A stretch of DNA of 64,000 nt from Chaetoceros tenuissimus (lineage: Eukaryota > Bacillariophyta > Thalassiosirophyceae > Chaetocerotales > Chaetocerotaceae), in the NCBI GenBank assembly GCA_021927905.1, contig BLLK01000051.1, forward strand, positions 1,054,001 to 1,118,000, written 5' to 3'. How positions within the stretch are numbered: the stretch's first letter is position 1; each line of letters begins with the position of its first letter. Below the pieces are notes generated by a model. It did not search any database, was not told the DNA's origin, and saw only the letters and a program-made list of their open reading frames with translations. This document shows, piece by piece, positions 41,615-52,363 of this stretch. The position numbers and the translations under genes were made by a program.

Positions 41615-43528
41615 GCACCTATCACCAATGACCGATGCTGCGTAGCACTCATCTGAAGAAAAACAATACTTATCACGTCGCTTTTCAATTGCATTCTTTT
41701 TCCTTGTTATCCATTTGCAATTCAACCCTTTAGGTCTCGATGCATTTTTAGCAAATCTATACGATAGTTTGTCCTTATAATCGCCGCATGTGTCACATGT
41801 TTTTTGACATGCGGCTCCAATATGAGTTCTACCACAATACTTCTTTTTTCTCCTCCTGATAAGTTTGTAGTGATCATTGAGCCAGGTGCATTTGACCTTT
41901 TTATCAGGTTTGTTGTCCAATGCAAAACGGAAATTCTTAACATCATTACAACCAAGTGAAACGTCACAGAAACCACAGGAATCTCTGCACTTTCTTCCAG
42001 TTTGTGAGAGTATTTCACTTTCATAATCAGTATAGCAGTATTTACTACGACGGTCAAACATGCTGTTTTTCATTAGCCATTTGCAATTCACTTGTTTCTC
42101 TGCATCAGTCGTGAAGAATTTATATCCTGGTGTATCTTTGCATATTGTCGGACTCATAGAAATTGAAGGAGACATAGACACGGTAGGGTTTGTCGATACT
42201 GTTGGCTTGCTTGATATTGATGGTGTTTGCGATGGTTGTAGAGATATAGATGGTTGAACTGTAGGAAGTTCAAAAGATGCGACTTCATCGGGCAAAAGAT
42301 CAATCATCGCTAATGCCATAGCTTCACCAACCTGCATAAAAGTATTTGCATTGTGATTGTAATGATGGCCATCAGTCTGCGAAGGGGAAAATTCCTTTCC
42401 TACCCAGTAAGGTCTAGTATCAATAGTAGTTACATTTCCTTCATACTCTGCAAGTTTTGACCCGTCCATACTCATTTGGGCTTCAAATACTAACTCCTGG
42501 TTCGGAGTAAATCCTTCAATTCCATTGAAACCAATAGATGCAACTACAAATTTCTTTTCTCCATTGTATGATTTGAATTCATTGAACTGTGCATCAATGT
42601 AGCGTTTGAGGTTTTCTTGATATTTCATGGAATATTCTTTCTCAACTACATCGTTCCATCCTTGCCAAAATAGAAAGCCCTCAAGATCGAAGCCTTGGTT
42701 CTGATAGCCTGGGACATACTCTTGAATGTTATTCAAAATATTTTTGACGTTTGCCACATCTCTATCGAATTGTATGCCTGCGTAGTCGCCATGGCATCTG
42801 AGACATTCATTCTTGTCAGACCAAAATACAGGACATTCCTTCTCATTATCTCGGCATGAATTGCAGTCTTCTTCCTCTGCTAATCTTGCATTTTTAAATG
42901 AACGCTGAGGGCATTCACCATGACCAGGAAATGAATAGTCTCCTTCTTTAAAGCGACTACTATTCTCAGGTAAAAACTCAAAGCCTAGACTCCGTCCTCC
43001 CCTTCCAACTTTGATGATAAAGATTGGGTTCTCGTAGGCGTGGCCTATGATCGATCCGAACCCAATCTCAGGTCCAATGAAATCATTTCGTTCTTCATCC
43101 CAACCAACTTTAAGATTAGCATTCCCATAAGGCAACGTACTACGAGTATCATGGTAGACTATTCTGACATCGCTTCTTTCACTGAATGATTCTACATTTC
43201 CTTCAGCATCATACGATCCTACCAGATGTTTGTATTTACCATTGGAAATTTCATGAAGTAGAGTTCCGACTGTTTCTTTGGGGTAGACTTGTCCATAGCC
43301 AATCATATTAGATTGTCCCATCATCACAAAGACCTTTACTCGTTTGGTTTGATCCGGCGCTTCATCCGCCGTCCATTCAAATGGAAAAGAGCACGTAGAC
43401 GAGGGCTTGCAATCAGTATCAGATTCGCATGCTATAGAAGTTCCATAACAATATCTTTGCAATGACGTCGACTGGACTCCAATGAATTGAAGAGTGTGTG
43501 CAAAAAGTAAAAGGAACGTTATTTTCAT
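41564..43528 (-). CDS. secreted SGNH-type carbohydrate esterase with three ShK-like modules
   Basis: 654 residues, one exon, ATG at 43528. Signal peptide (ITFLLLFAHTLQFIGVQS). The SGNH hydrolase domain has block I MMGQSNMIG with the nucleophile Ser, the GRGG element, FLFWQGWND, and DGHHYNH for the catalytic Asp-His. This resembles the sialate-O-acetylesterase family (SASA, CE6-like). A Ser/Pro linker follows, then three Cys-rich modules of about 60 residues, each with KCTWL/NCKWL, KYC and CxxxCxxC, like ShK domains; the last is shorter and ends in the duplicated block. The role is probably removal of acetyl groups from extracellular polysaccharide. It is convergent with the Reeler relic and divergent from the second Reeler-like gene. 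Confidence 0.8.
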   Translation of the reverse strand: MKITFLLLFAHTLQFIGVQSTSLQRYCYGTSIACESDTDCKPSSTCSFPFEWTADEAPDQTKRVKVFVMMGQSNMIGYGQVYPKETVGTLLHEISNGKYKHLVGSYDAEGNVESFSERSDVRIVYHDTRSTLPYGNANLKVGWDEERNDFIGPEIGFGSIIGHAYENPIFIIKVGRGGRSLGFEFLPENSSRFKEGDYSFPGHGECPQRSFKNARLAEEEDCNSCRDNEKECPVFWSDKNECLRCHGDYAGIQFDRDVANVKNILNNIQEYVPGYQNQGFDLEGFLFWQGWNDVVEKEYSMKYQENLKRYIDAQFNEFKSYNGEKKFVVASIGFNGIEGFTPNQELVFEAQMSMDGSKLAEYEGNVTTIDTRPYWVGKEFSPSQTDGHHYNHNANTFMQVGEAMALAMIDLLPDEVASFELPTVQPSISLQPSQTPSISSKPTVSTNPTVSMSPSISMSPTICKDTPGYKFFTTDAEKQVNCKWLMKNSMFDRRSKYCYTDYESEILSQTGRKCRDSCGFCDVSLGCNDVKNFRFALDNKPDKKVKCTWLNDHYKLIRRRKKKYCGRTHIGAACQKTCDTCGDYKDKLSYRFAKNASRPKGLNCKWITRKKNAIEKRRDKYCFSSDECYAASVIGDRCPIACGFDQGLHWKRVC

Positions 43529-44008
43529 ATCAAAATATCTTATTGATCAGTGTACAATAATGCACTAGCAGAGTGATCTATGATACGACTTCGTGAGAAA
43601 ATATATGCAAGGTCGTGTGTTTGTTTACGAGTATTATGCGAGTATACATAAAGTGCACAAGTGAATTGTGAGTAGGTTTTTTTTGATAGAAAAGAACACA
43701 AACAAAATCAAATTTTCAATCAGACTGAGCTAAACATGCTAAAAACATGAACATAAGACTGCTAATTAGCTGAATGACCCGTCGCATTCTTCCCTCTTCC
43801 CCTGACGTCATAGGACTTCTCCTGAACCGCCCGATGACTCACCCACCACTCCCCAATTCAAAAATAATAGAAGATTCAATTGCATCATCATCTCATCACT
43901 TGCTTCCCCATCCCCATCTACAGTACTATTATTAATTACCGCTAAAGTTTTTCAACTTACTTTGTATTCAACCGGTTGCATTTTCATTGTATTTCAAAAC
44001 TACAGAAC
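43529..44008. other. divergent promoter region
   Basis: Between the esterase gene and Reeler-like copy B; no gene. It contains TGACGTCA at 43803-43810. Confidence 0.6.
43803..43810. promoter_or_regulatory. TGACGTCA site (bZIP/CRE-like)
   Basis: Perfect palindrome 199 bp upstream of the second Reeler-like gene and 275 bp upstream of the esterase gene. Confidence 0.45.
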
Positions 44009-44695
44009 ATGAGAACATTTACTTCGCTTCAGCTATATGCCTTCATCATTGCCAGTCTTGCAGCAAAGTGCTACGCTAGCAGCAATGGTGCTTCCCACTG
44101 CTTTTCAGGGACTCCAGGTGGATTCGTAACTGCCCATGGTGCATCAAAGGGTGGACTCTCAACTGGAAACCTTGCTCTAGATATCGATGGAGTTTCCGTT
44201 TCCTCGGGATCTACTATATCATTGGATGCTGGTACAACACATACATTGACTCTATCAGGAAGCGACTTCAAGGGTTTCTTATTTCGTCTCAATGGGAAAA
44301 ATGGAGAAAATGTGAAGAATGTGATTGGTATCGATTCTGGATCGTCTGAAAAGAGTAAGATCAGTACCTCTTGCAATTCTTTTCCAGAGATTGGGGGAAT
44401 CACTCATACTGATGCTGGATTGAAGTCATCAGTATCAGTGACTTTGTCATCTGATGATTTGGTTGATACAACATTGGAAGTTACTGTAGTTGTTGAAAAA
44501 TATGATCCTCAGACTATGTACCACGAAGCATTTGATTTTTCTTTCGTCAGTGCACCGACCAAGTCACCATCACCAAGTATGGCTCCAACTCTTTCAATGG
44601 CTCCTTCCGTCTCTACAAGCAGTGGAAGTAAATCATCCAACTTCAGCGCATTTGCCTTTGCTTCTGCTGCTGCAGTTTTGTTCGCATTCTTTTAA
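44009..44695 (+). CDS. secreted Reeler-like domain protein (copy B)
   Basis: 228 residues from ATG 44009; the frame reaches farther upstream only to TTG. Signal peptide (SLQLYAFIIASLAAKCYA) and a Reeler-like module nearly identical to copy A at the DNA level. Long shared runs include SFPEIGGITHTDAGLKSSVS and VDTTLEVTVV. In place of the long stalk it has a short SPSPSMAPTLSMAPS stretch and an Ala/Phe-rich hydrophobic tail (FSAFAFASAAAVLFAFF), probably a GPI signal. Single exon, unlike copy A. The similarity indicates a recent duplication with divergence of the C-terminal anchor. Confidence 0.78.
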   Translation: MRTFTSLQLYAFIIASLAAKCYASSNGASHCFSGTPGGFVTAHGASKGGLSTGNLALDIDGVSVSSGSTISLDAGTTHTLTLSGSDFKGFLFRLNGKNGENVKNVIGIDSGSSEKSKISTSCNSFPEIGGITHTDAGLKSSVSVTLSSDDLVDTTLEVTVVVEKYDPQTMYHEAFDFSFVSAPTKSPSPSMAPTLSMAPSVSTSSGSKSSNFSAFAFASAAAVLFAFF

Positions 44696-44846
44696 ATGAG
44701 ATTGGAGCGTGGACTTATCATGTCTTCTTGCAATAAAAATAATGTAATAATTTTTTTCACATGATAGAATAAACCTATTGTTACGTACTAACTAAAAGCA
44801 CAAAAGTATCCCAATTCATGTTCTTAATATTACGAAGCTAGCACAT

Positions 44847-46148
44847 CTATAAACTTTTTGGTGCCCAAAATTTCACTGTGCGATCCTTGGTCATTCCCCC
44901 ACTAGCCAATATTTCCTTTTTATCATGAGCAGCCACTGCCAAACATGCATCATCGTGTGCTTTCAATACTTGCACAGTATTTCTAGTTTGCAAGTCATAA
45001 ATATGAACATTTCCATCTTCGGATCCAGTAACAATGGACTGACGTTTAGGATTTGCCACAGAAAACGCACTGAATATACAATATTTGGAATTCACATGTC
45101 CTCCATAAGTCTTGGTACATTGCCCGCCTCTTCCTTGTGAAGAGGATAAACCAATGCTGAGATAATCTTTGGAACTATGAGTCAATGGCAAAATATTTGT
45201 AGGATTTCTAGAATCATTTCCAGTCACATTCCATAACCTCAATTTTCCATCAAGCATTCCACTCAGGACAAACTTTCCATTTGGTGAATATTTGACAAAT
45301 GTCACTGGTGGATTCCCTTCAGCATAAATTGTTTTGAGACATTCACCGGTAGCCACGTCCCATATTCTCATTAATCCATCATGACTAGAGCTCACGATAC
45401 ATGTCCCATCTCTATTGAAGTCAACTCCAGTCACTGGATCGGAATGGGCAGGTAAAGTCGAAACACATTCACCGGTACGTACATCCCAAACTTTGACCGT
45501 TTCATCAAACGATCCCGATGCAATCAGATTTCCCTGTGGACTAAACTTTACTGAAAAACAGAAATTCGAGTGTCCCTTGAATTCCACCAATGCATCTGAA
45601 ATCGCATCATGGTAATGACTTTGCAACTCGGATCCTGTTCCGGTAGAAGGCGATCCAAGGATACTATTCGCAAATGGACTATTTGCATCAGAGGAACGGG
45701 TCACATCCCATATTCTCAAAGTCTTATCATCACTAGCAGTTGCCATGAGACCAGGTGTTCTTGGACTCCACGCGATGTCATTGATACCCTTGGAATGGCC
45801 GCTAACTACTGCTGCTGGAAGGATCGCTTCACTTTTTTGGGTGGAACTTCTTGGTTCATGGATATGGTTTGTGATATCCCATATACGCACAGTACCATCT
45901 GCGGATGCACTCGCACATACGACATTGTCATGTGATGAGGAAATATTGCGAATACTTGGTGCAAAGGATACGCATGAGACTGCCTTGTTATGTTGTCCAT
46001 GGACTGGGATGCATTCATATATCTCATTATTGGTGGCACTTTCACTTGTTGTCTTGGTACTTGTTGCCTCAGAAGAAAGAGCAGGAGCTTCCCTCATATC
46101 TTCTGCTAGTTCACTGGCTGGTCTTTTAGTTCCAATCGCGGACGTCAT
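44847..46148 (-). CDS. WDR5: WDR5-like seven-bladed WD40 protein
   Basis: 433 residues, one exon. A Thr/Ser-rich N-terminal tail of about 45 residues precedes WD40 repeats covering the rest. Typical blades are FKGHSNFCFSVKFSPQGNLI, SGSFDETVKVWDVRTGEC, SSHDGLMRIWDVATGECLKT, SPNGKFVLSGMLDGKLRLWN and YGGHVNSKYCIFSAF. The last phrase, in which a GHxNxKYC element is conserved, is characteristic of WDR5/Swd3. It is the core subunit of COMPASS/MLL histone H3K4 methyltransferase and related complexes, in the nucleus. A loop insertion after blade 2 lengthens it relative to the 334-residue human protein. Identity is strong. Confidence 0.9.
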   Translation of the reverse strand: MTSAIGTKRPASELAEDMREAPALSSEATSTKTTSESATNNEIYECIPVHGQHNKAVSCVSFAPSIRNISSSHDNVVCASASADGTVRIWDITNHIHEPRSSTQKSEAILPAAVVSGHSKGINDIAWSPRTPGLMATASDDKTLRIWDVTRSSDANSPFANSILGSPSTGTGSELQSHYHDAISDALVEFKGHSNFCFSVKFSPQGNLIASGSFDETVKVWDVRTGECVSTLPAHSDPVTGVDFNRDGTCIVSSSHDGLMRIWDVATGECLKTIYAEGNPPVTFVKYSPNGKFVLSGMLDGKLRLWNVTGNDSRNPTNILPLTHSSKDYLSIGLSSSQGRGGQCTKTYGGHVNSKYCIFSAFSVANPKRQSIVTGSEDGNVHIYDLQTRNTVQVLKAHDDACLAVAAHDKKEILASGGMTKDRTVKFWAPKSL

Positions 46149-46575
46149 CTTGACTGCTATGGTCTATCGTATAAGGGAAAGAGAGGTACAAGGAGGTGCC
46201 TAACATATATAAACATGCTAGCTAGTGTGCTGCTCTCATCTTCCATCTCTCGTTTTTTCATATTTTCATTTCATGTAGCTCTGCACGACAAACAGATTTT
46301 ACAATTTCGACAGCTGTCTAAAATGTTTTTAGCCTTGTCATTGTTGAAGATATTAAGAAAAGTAGGGGACCAATTCAGATCTCCATCGCCTCGCATACAA
46401 GATGATGTCACGGTTAAATAAATTAATTCAGTTTATATTCAGTATTATTAATATATTCTTTCATCTACAATATGATCTCAACCGAAAATCAATGAAAGTT
46501 ACACCGTATCTTTAGAAATACTTCTTCAGAATTAATTGTTCATGCTCCCAGAAGTATTCCTTTCTAAACCTTTTC
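46149..46575. other. intergenic, no gene seen
   Basis: Upstream of WDR5 and 3' of the secreted Cys-rich gene. No coding frame. Confidence 0.5.
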
Positions 46576-47538
46576 TTACTTATCAAATCCCTCACAAGTT
46601 TTTGGACAAGCAGATCTTGCACTTGGTACTGGGAATTTTCCACCAATTCGATAATGCTCGCGAGAGCATATTTTTCTTTTCTTATCATCACTTACGCTCT
46701 CAAGCCACTTGCATGTTCTCGTAGATCTGGTATCAATGTCTTTGACCCATTCGGTATCTTCCTCTTCAATACAAGTTTGAACTTTGCATGTTGTTGGACA
46801 CACCTCTGATGCCGATGGAAACTCGTTTACAGGGCTCCAATTCTTTTCACATGGATCTTTGCTTACCCACATTGGAAACTTTCCTACCTTCTGATAATAG
46901 GACAAATCTGCGCATGTCATTTCTTTCGTTTCTTTCTTCTCATCCCCTTTGTACTTCACAAAGAATTTAGCATCTGCTCTTTCATCACAGTACTTGGGTG
47001 AAAATGAATCATTTGTAACTCCAAGCGGAGCGTATGAAAACACAATCGACTTGAATGCAGCAATCATTTTATACTCTTTATCACCACATGTTGGATGCCA
47101 ACAAGTTGGAAGATTTTTAATCAAATCTTTTTCATTCAATGATGTATCAATTTCTTTATAGATTCCATCAAAAGCTGCGCATCTTGCTTGAAAATCCTCG
47201 TATTGAAACTCTTTGCCATCCATTGTGTTGAATTTATATGTTTTGGCATCACATAACATTCTTCCATCACCCTTTTGACAAAATCTCTTGTTTTTTGGAC
47301 CTGCTGCTAATAGGAATGCTGCAAGAACGTCCATAAAGTACCTACCTCCATCTCGATCATAGAGAGCACTTGTATCGTTTAGACATTCAATAGAGGCTTC
47401 ATCTAAACTCAAAAGATCACGAATTTCTTTCTGGTCTAGTTTCTTCTCTACCTTCTTTGCACCACCTAGCTTGGCAGATGTGACCGAGAGTGATGATGCT
47501 AGACTTAGGATGGATAATGCAATTTTCGATAATTTCAT
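46576..47538 (-). CDS. secreted Cys-rich protein with ShK-like C-terminus
   Basis: 320 residues from ATG 47538, chosen because it opens a signal peptide (MKLSKIALSILSLASSLSVTS). An upstream in-frame ATG at 47706 would prepend a basic 56-residue tail unlikely to be a leader. The protein has about 20 Cys. Recognisable phrases are CWHPTCGDKEY, KYCDERADAKFF, and two C-terminal segments ending in CPTTC and CPKTCEG, both with a KNW or CKWL helix before, as in ShK-type modules. Motifs resemble those in the esterase gene at 41564. Secretion is likely; enzymatic activity is not visible. Confidence 0.65.
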   Translation of the reverse strand: MKLSKIALSILSLASSLSVTSAKLGGAKKVEKKLDQKEIRDLLSLDEASIECLNDTSALYDRDGGRYFMDVLAAFLLAAGPKNKRFCQKGDGRMLCDAKTYKFNTMDGKEFQYEDFQARCAAFDGIYKEIDTSLNEKDLIKNLPTCWHPTCGDKEYKMIAAFKSIVFSYAPLGVTNDSFSPKYCDERADAKFFVKYKGDEKKETKEMTCADLSYYQKVGKFPMWVSKDPCEKNWSPVNEFPSASEVCPTTCKVQTCIEEEDTEWVKDIDTRSTRTCKWLESVSDDKKRKICSREHYRIGGKFPVPSARSACPKTCEGFDK

Positions 47539-48237
47539 ATTACTTTCAAATATAGATTTTGAATATACTTTCACTTTCGTTTTGAGGAGAATACGAGTAT
47601 GTTGTATCGATTGAGCGATCTCTGTTTTTTGCGACAACTTTTCAGCGATAGGCTCAGTCTTTCGCACAGTCTTTCCCGCGTGTTGAACTGTTTTGCCGGT
47701 GCGCATTGTATGTGCAATCTTTCATAATTCTGCCTCTTTTCAGTGAACCTTGAAGAGGCTTTTGATCATGTTACATTTAACATATATGTTATAGATAAGA
47801 TCCATTTCAAAAATACATATGAATAGAATCATTCTCGTAGGTTGAAATGAGTGAAATCAAAACAAAATCAATGGAACGTTGGAGGGCTGTATAGACTACT
47901 TTCTTTTGTCAATACACGATCGAATGCATTCTATTTTGCTCATATTTCCTATGAAATAGGCCTTTTTACTTTGAAAGCAAGTATGCATAACATCCTCAAG
48001 CTGCTCCATTAAATAACTTCATTCCTCCTTCTATTGGTCGTTGCAACACAAGACTCCAACAACGTTCCTCAATAAAGGTGTGAGTACAGCCTCACCATTT
48101 TTATGCGAGGTGTTCTATGCAACTGCAAAGACAAAAGTTTCCATTCCATTTTGCTAGCAGTACCCTCATTATATGCATTCCCAACACCAACATATATAGC
48201 TACTAGATCAAAACAGCACATCTGCATAAAACACAAC
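47539..48237. other. intergenic region, includes likely 5' leaders
   Basis: Holds the upstream regions of the Cys-rich gene and the SPX transporter. In-frame upstream ATGs at 47706 (minus) and 48103 (plus) are not used as starts. No other gene. Confidence 0.5.
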
Positions 48238-50856
48238 ATGCCATCCTTCCGAACTCTTTTTGAGTCGGCAATGCGACCAGAATGGGGACGAGAAAATTAT
48301 CTCCCCTACTTTGATCTAAAATCCATGCTCGAACAATTTGCAACAAGAAGAGGATCCCTAGGAAAAGTTAACTTAGGCTGCAACATTGCATCTAGCTTTC
48401 TCGAAGAAGAAGGCATTGAACGGTTCTACCCATTGGATTCTACAGTTCCTACAGAAGTCCCAAAGACGAAACTCCAGAAACAAAAGTATTTGGCTCATTT
48501 GGAAAAGGAAGAATTGTGTCATGTCCTTGATAAAGCTCTCATTGAAATTGGACACTTTTATGAAAATCAATTGGAAACTATTAAATTTCAATTCAATGAA
48601 ATGATTGCTATGCCAAGTGAGAAGGGAGAGGGGTTACAGCCTGCCTTGAAACAATTGGTGCAAGAAATGTTTGAATTATATATATATGTAGGAGTGAATT
48701 TCATTGCCTTGAAGCAGATTTTGTTGAGGTATGATTGTCTCATTCGTTCACTGAATGGTCCGCCTTTGGGCAAATGGTACATCTTGAAAAGAAGAAAGTA
48801 CGCACGTCAGAAAGATTCTTTCTTTGAAGCATTGTTATCTAGGAGGAAACTCAAGACGGTTGCTTATTCCATTGCGAAAAAAGTTTCGAAACAGGATAAA
48901 GCATTTGGAAAGCAAATAAGGACGGAAATTAGTCTCATGGAAAAGAGTTTGCAGCAGTCTGAAGCTACGGTGAAAATTGCCATGAATGGAAAATGGACAC
49001 TGACAGATAGCTTTGTAAGAAGTTTTATTCAAGGGTCACTGTTGAGTGATGTGTTAATAGTGCCAAGTTTCATTCGAACGAGAGGTAAAACACTCAACAA
49101 GGAGATTTTGTTTTTCGTCAAGTGGAGAGAAAATCTATTGAAAACTGGGCTGCAAGGTCCTTCAGTACCAAATATGAAGTCGGAGTTGAAAAGTTACAAC
49201 AACTCCTTGGATATACTCACCGCACCACTTATATTGAATTTTATTTCGCAAATGTTTTATATGATTGGATATTACATTGTGGAACCAAGTAGTATGAAAT
49301 ATATGCGTGCACTTGGTGGTGAAGATGCTCTTGCTGGATTATTGATTGGAATGACTCCGTGCTTTGCACTTATATCAGCGGTTGTTTACTCATTTTGGTC
49401 AAACAATAGTTTTAGAGAACCGATGCTATGTTCAGGTCTTTTCCTGATTAGTGGTTCATTCATGTATGGAAGTGCGTTACATCACAGATCCGTTACCATG
49501 GCGCTTACAGGTAGAGCACTTCAAGGTTTAGGATCTCCATGTGTTTTGAATCTACGCTATGTTGCGGATACCGTCAAGTCCTCGAATAGGACTGCTGCAT
49601 CTGCAATCTATACTTTAGTGAGTGCTCTTGGGATGAGTTTAGGGCCCGGACTTGCTGTCATTCTTGATTTCGTTGACATAGAATCAAAAGTACCCGTATT
49701 AGGTTACATAGAGATAAATGGGATGTCGGCACCAGGATTCTTCATGGCGTTTCTTTGGTCGGTATACTACTATTTCCTTTGGACTAGATTCTTTGATGAA
49801 GATAGAATAGGATTGCGTGAAAAGGATGGAAACAAAGAAACAGACAGAAACAATTACAATCCTCCGACAGCTGCTGCACTAGCCGAAAAGGATGATAAGG
49901 AGTTCTTTGAATCTTTCAATTTAGAAAAAGACTATGTCAAACTTAGTTTTGGACATTCGACAACAAAAGAGGATGAGGACAATGACGATGACCTCTCTTT
50001 CTCTTCCTTACCGAGTGGTTCATCATCTGTAGCAGCTTCATTAGATGCTCTTAAGAGCAGAAGTCAAGGTGCTAGAAGTAAAAGTGTTGATAGAAATAAC
50101 TCTCTTCTAGATGATGAAATTGATAACCGTTCTTATGATGGTGCAATTCTTGACTATGATCAACTGATGAAGGAAGAACCTAAATCTGAACCAAAGGCTG
50201 TGGTGGAAAGAGTGAATGAAGCTACCGTTATTTGCATGCTTCTGAAATTTCTTGGAAAGTTTGTAATGGAAATTCTTGGATGTAGTATTTCAATCATTAC
50301 CATTCATCGATATGAATGGGAAGTGAAGAACATTGGAACTTTGGGTTTTGTCAATGGTTGTTTAATCATTCCAATCTCAATGTTGGTAGGATATCTATCA
50401 CAACATTACTCTGACAAAAAACTGCTACATGCACTTCTTTGTGTTGGTCTTCTTGGAACAATCCTTCTTTTCGATTTGTCAGACGTCATTGAAGATCGCA
50501 CTGACCAATACAACTTTGACCCCCATTATAATTACTGGCACTGGGCTGCAGTCGGTCCTAGACGCTACGTTGCTGGAATAATCCTCGAGTTTTGCGGTAT
50601 TCAAGCTTCTCAATCAATTATTATCAGTATGATGTCAAAGGTAGTCCCAGTATCAATGGCAAAAGGGACATTTAATTCTGGCTTCATATCTGCATCTTTA
50701 ACTACACTTGCTAGAGCTTGCGGTGATTTGTTCATTACATTCATGGGTCTGTCATCAATGCGCCTACTTCTCAATCTTCTGGCGGTTCCAGCTATGATGA
50801 TCATGGCATTTAGTATCATGCTAAGTATTTTCCACCAACATCAACTTTCGGTTTAA
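48238..50856 (+). CDS. VPT1: SPX-MFS phosphate transporter (PHT5/VPT-type)
   Basis: 872 residues from ATG 48238, chosen because SPX domains begin within a few residues of the N-terminus (MPSFRTLFESAMRPEW). An upstream in-frame ATG at 48103 would add 45 non-conserved residues. The SPX domain covers about residues 1-230, with a basic cluster (KWYILKRRKYARQ) for inositol-pyrophosphate binding. A two-part MFS transporter follows, with helices such as FISQMFYMIGYYIV, ALAGLLIGMTPCFALISAVVYSF and a long acidic loop between the halves. SPX-MFS proteins load or unload vacuolar phosphate; diatom VPT1 is the closest family known to me. Expression is usually tied to phosphate status. Confidence 0.85.
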   Translation: MPSFRTLFESAMRPEWGRENYLPYFDLKSMLEQFATRRGSLGKVNLGCNIASSFLEEEGIERFYPLDSTVPTEVPKTKLQKQKYLAHLEKEELCHVLDKALIEIGHFYENQLETIKFQFNEMIAMPSEKGEGLQPALKQLVQEMFELYIYVGVNFIALKQILLRYDCLIRSLNGPPLGKWYILKRRKYARQKDSFFEALLSRRKLKTVAYSIAKKVSKQDKAFGKQIRTEISLMEKSLQQSEATVKIAMNGKWTLTDSFVRSFIQGSLLSDVLIVPSFIRTRGKTLNKEILFFVKWRENLLKTGLQGPSVPNMKSELKSYNNSLDILTAPLILNFISQMFYMIGYYIVEPSSMKYMRALGGEDALAGLLIGMTPCFALISAVVYSFWSNNSFREPMLCSGLFLISGSFMYGSALHHRSVTMALTGRALQGLGSPCVLNLRYVADTVKSSNRTAASAIYTLVSALGMSLGPGLAVILDFVDIESKVPVLGYIEINGMSAPGFFMAFLWSVYYYFLWTRFFDEDRIGLREKDGNKETDRNNYNPPTAAALAEKDDKEFFESFNLEKDYVKLSFGHSTTKEDEDNDDDLSFSSLPSGSSSVAASLDALKSRSQGARSKSVDRNNSLLDDEIDNRSYDGAILDYDQLMKEEPKSEPKAVVERVNEATVICMLLKFLGKFVMEILGCSISIITIHRYEWEVKNIGTLGFVNGCLIIPISMLVGYLSQHYSDKKLLHALLCVGLLGTILLFDLSDVIEDRTDQYNFDPHYNYWHWAAVGPRRYVAGIILEFCGIQASQSIIISMMSKVVPVSMAKGTFNSGFISASLTTLARACGDLFITFMGLSSMRLLLNLLAVPAMMIMAFSIMLSIFHQHQLSV

Positions 50857-51052
50857 ACTCGCCTAAAATGTAACTTAAAATAGAAACCCTTATATTTTTA
50901 TTTGTATCTAGCTAGGTATAGTCTTTGTCTATGATAATAATAATGTAGATTAGACTATGTTGTGTTTAAATATATTATTCCGTAAATATTAATAGTGTTC
51001 GCATGAAGCATGACTCTTCAATTAAGCATGCCATTAAGAATGAATAAATAAG

Positions 51053-52363
51053 TTATGCATTCTCTATTGCGGAAGCAATTCTACCTTCGGCCCCTTCGCT
51101 AAACTCAAATTCTTTTCCTGTAATCATTTCATAAAGTGAAATGTATCTTCTTGACAATTCACAAACAAGATCCTTTGGTGCATCAGGGATAACTTCATCC
51201 TTGTAAGGATCGCATTGCTTTGCAAACCACAGTCTCAAAAATTCTTTGTCAATATTTTCAGGTTCTTGACCAGCCTTCATTCTCTCTTCGTAAGAAGCTG
51301 CAAGCCAATATCTCGATGAATCAGGTGTGAGAACCTCATCAATAATCAAGATGTTTCCATCTTCATCCTTTCCAAATTCAAATTTAGTATCTACCAAGAT
51401 CAAACCTCTTTCAGCAGCAATCTTTTGTCCGCGTTCAAATACAGCCAAAGCAGCCTTTCCACAGATCTCCAAGTCCTCAACAGTCATCCAATTCTCCTTC
51501 ACAATATCTGCTTCTGAAATAGGGCGATCATGCTCTTCCTCTTTGGTAGTTGGTGTCAAGAGATTCTTCTCCAACTTTTGATTCTTCACCATACCCTCTG
51601 GTAAATCATGTCCACAATAATTTCTAACGCCATTGGAATAATTCTTCCAGATGGAAGTACTCGTAGATCCAGTCATGTAAGATCTTACAACAAATTCAAT
51701 AGGAAAAGGAGTACATTTCTTCACAATGGAAACATTAGGATGTGGAATACTAATAATATGATTTGGAATGATATCTTTGGTCTTTTCAAACCAGTATGCA
51801 GAAGTAAGATTAAGAACTTGTCCCTTGTATGGTACCTTTGCAAGCATACGATCGAAACCTGATTGACGATCTGTGGTGACAAGTGCTAGTTTGGTGGTGA
51901 GGTCGTAACGATCGCGTACTTTTCCAACCATGCGTTTTGCAGACTCGATTTTTACATTGTCTCCTGTGATTTGTGCATCGGAGTCAAATACTTTTGCAAT
52001 ATTATCTGCATATAGTGCAGTCTTTGTGCGTGCTTGAATTTTATCAACGTACTATGAATGGAGATATTGTATGAGAAAAAGAATAGGATTGAAAAGAGAA
52101 AATAAAAGGAATGGAAAAGAAGCATTTTGATGTAAAATGAAATGAGAATCAGATAGCGGTTCTGATGATACAGTTGTCCTCAAGCAAAGGGTGACTTTGT
52201 TCTTCGGATGAACTATGCTTTATTTGGTTATCATCATATTCTCATTTATTCTTAGCAAGTATCTTTACTTTTTTACTTTTCTTGGGAAATATTTCTCTGC
52301 GTCTTTCTTCTTTTTTCTCCACCAAAGATGGAAATGGTTTTTTCAAGGTCTTACCTCAGTCAT
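51053..52363 (-). CDS. ADE1: SAICAR synthetase (phosphoribosylaminoimidazole-succinocarboxamide synthase)
   Basis: Exon 2 (52051-51053) reads TALYADNIAKVFD...MVGKVRDRYDLTTKLALV, DRQSGFDRMLA, PIEFVVRSYMTGSTSTSIW, LVDTKFEFGKDEDGNI and DEVLTPDSSRYW, a full SAICAR synthetase. It joins a proposed 3-codon first exon at 52363-52355 (Met-Thr-Glu) across a 303-nt intron with GT-AG borders in phase 0; 335 residues. The enzyme catalyses CAIR plus aspartate plus ATP to SAICAR, the eighth step of purine synthesis. Family identity is secure. The small first exon is the best available start but should be confirmed by transcript. The nearest alternative in-frame Met lies 40 codons later at 51931 and would truncate the nucleotide-binding start of the fold. 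Confidence 0.85.
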
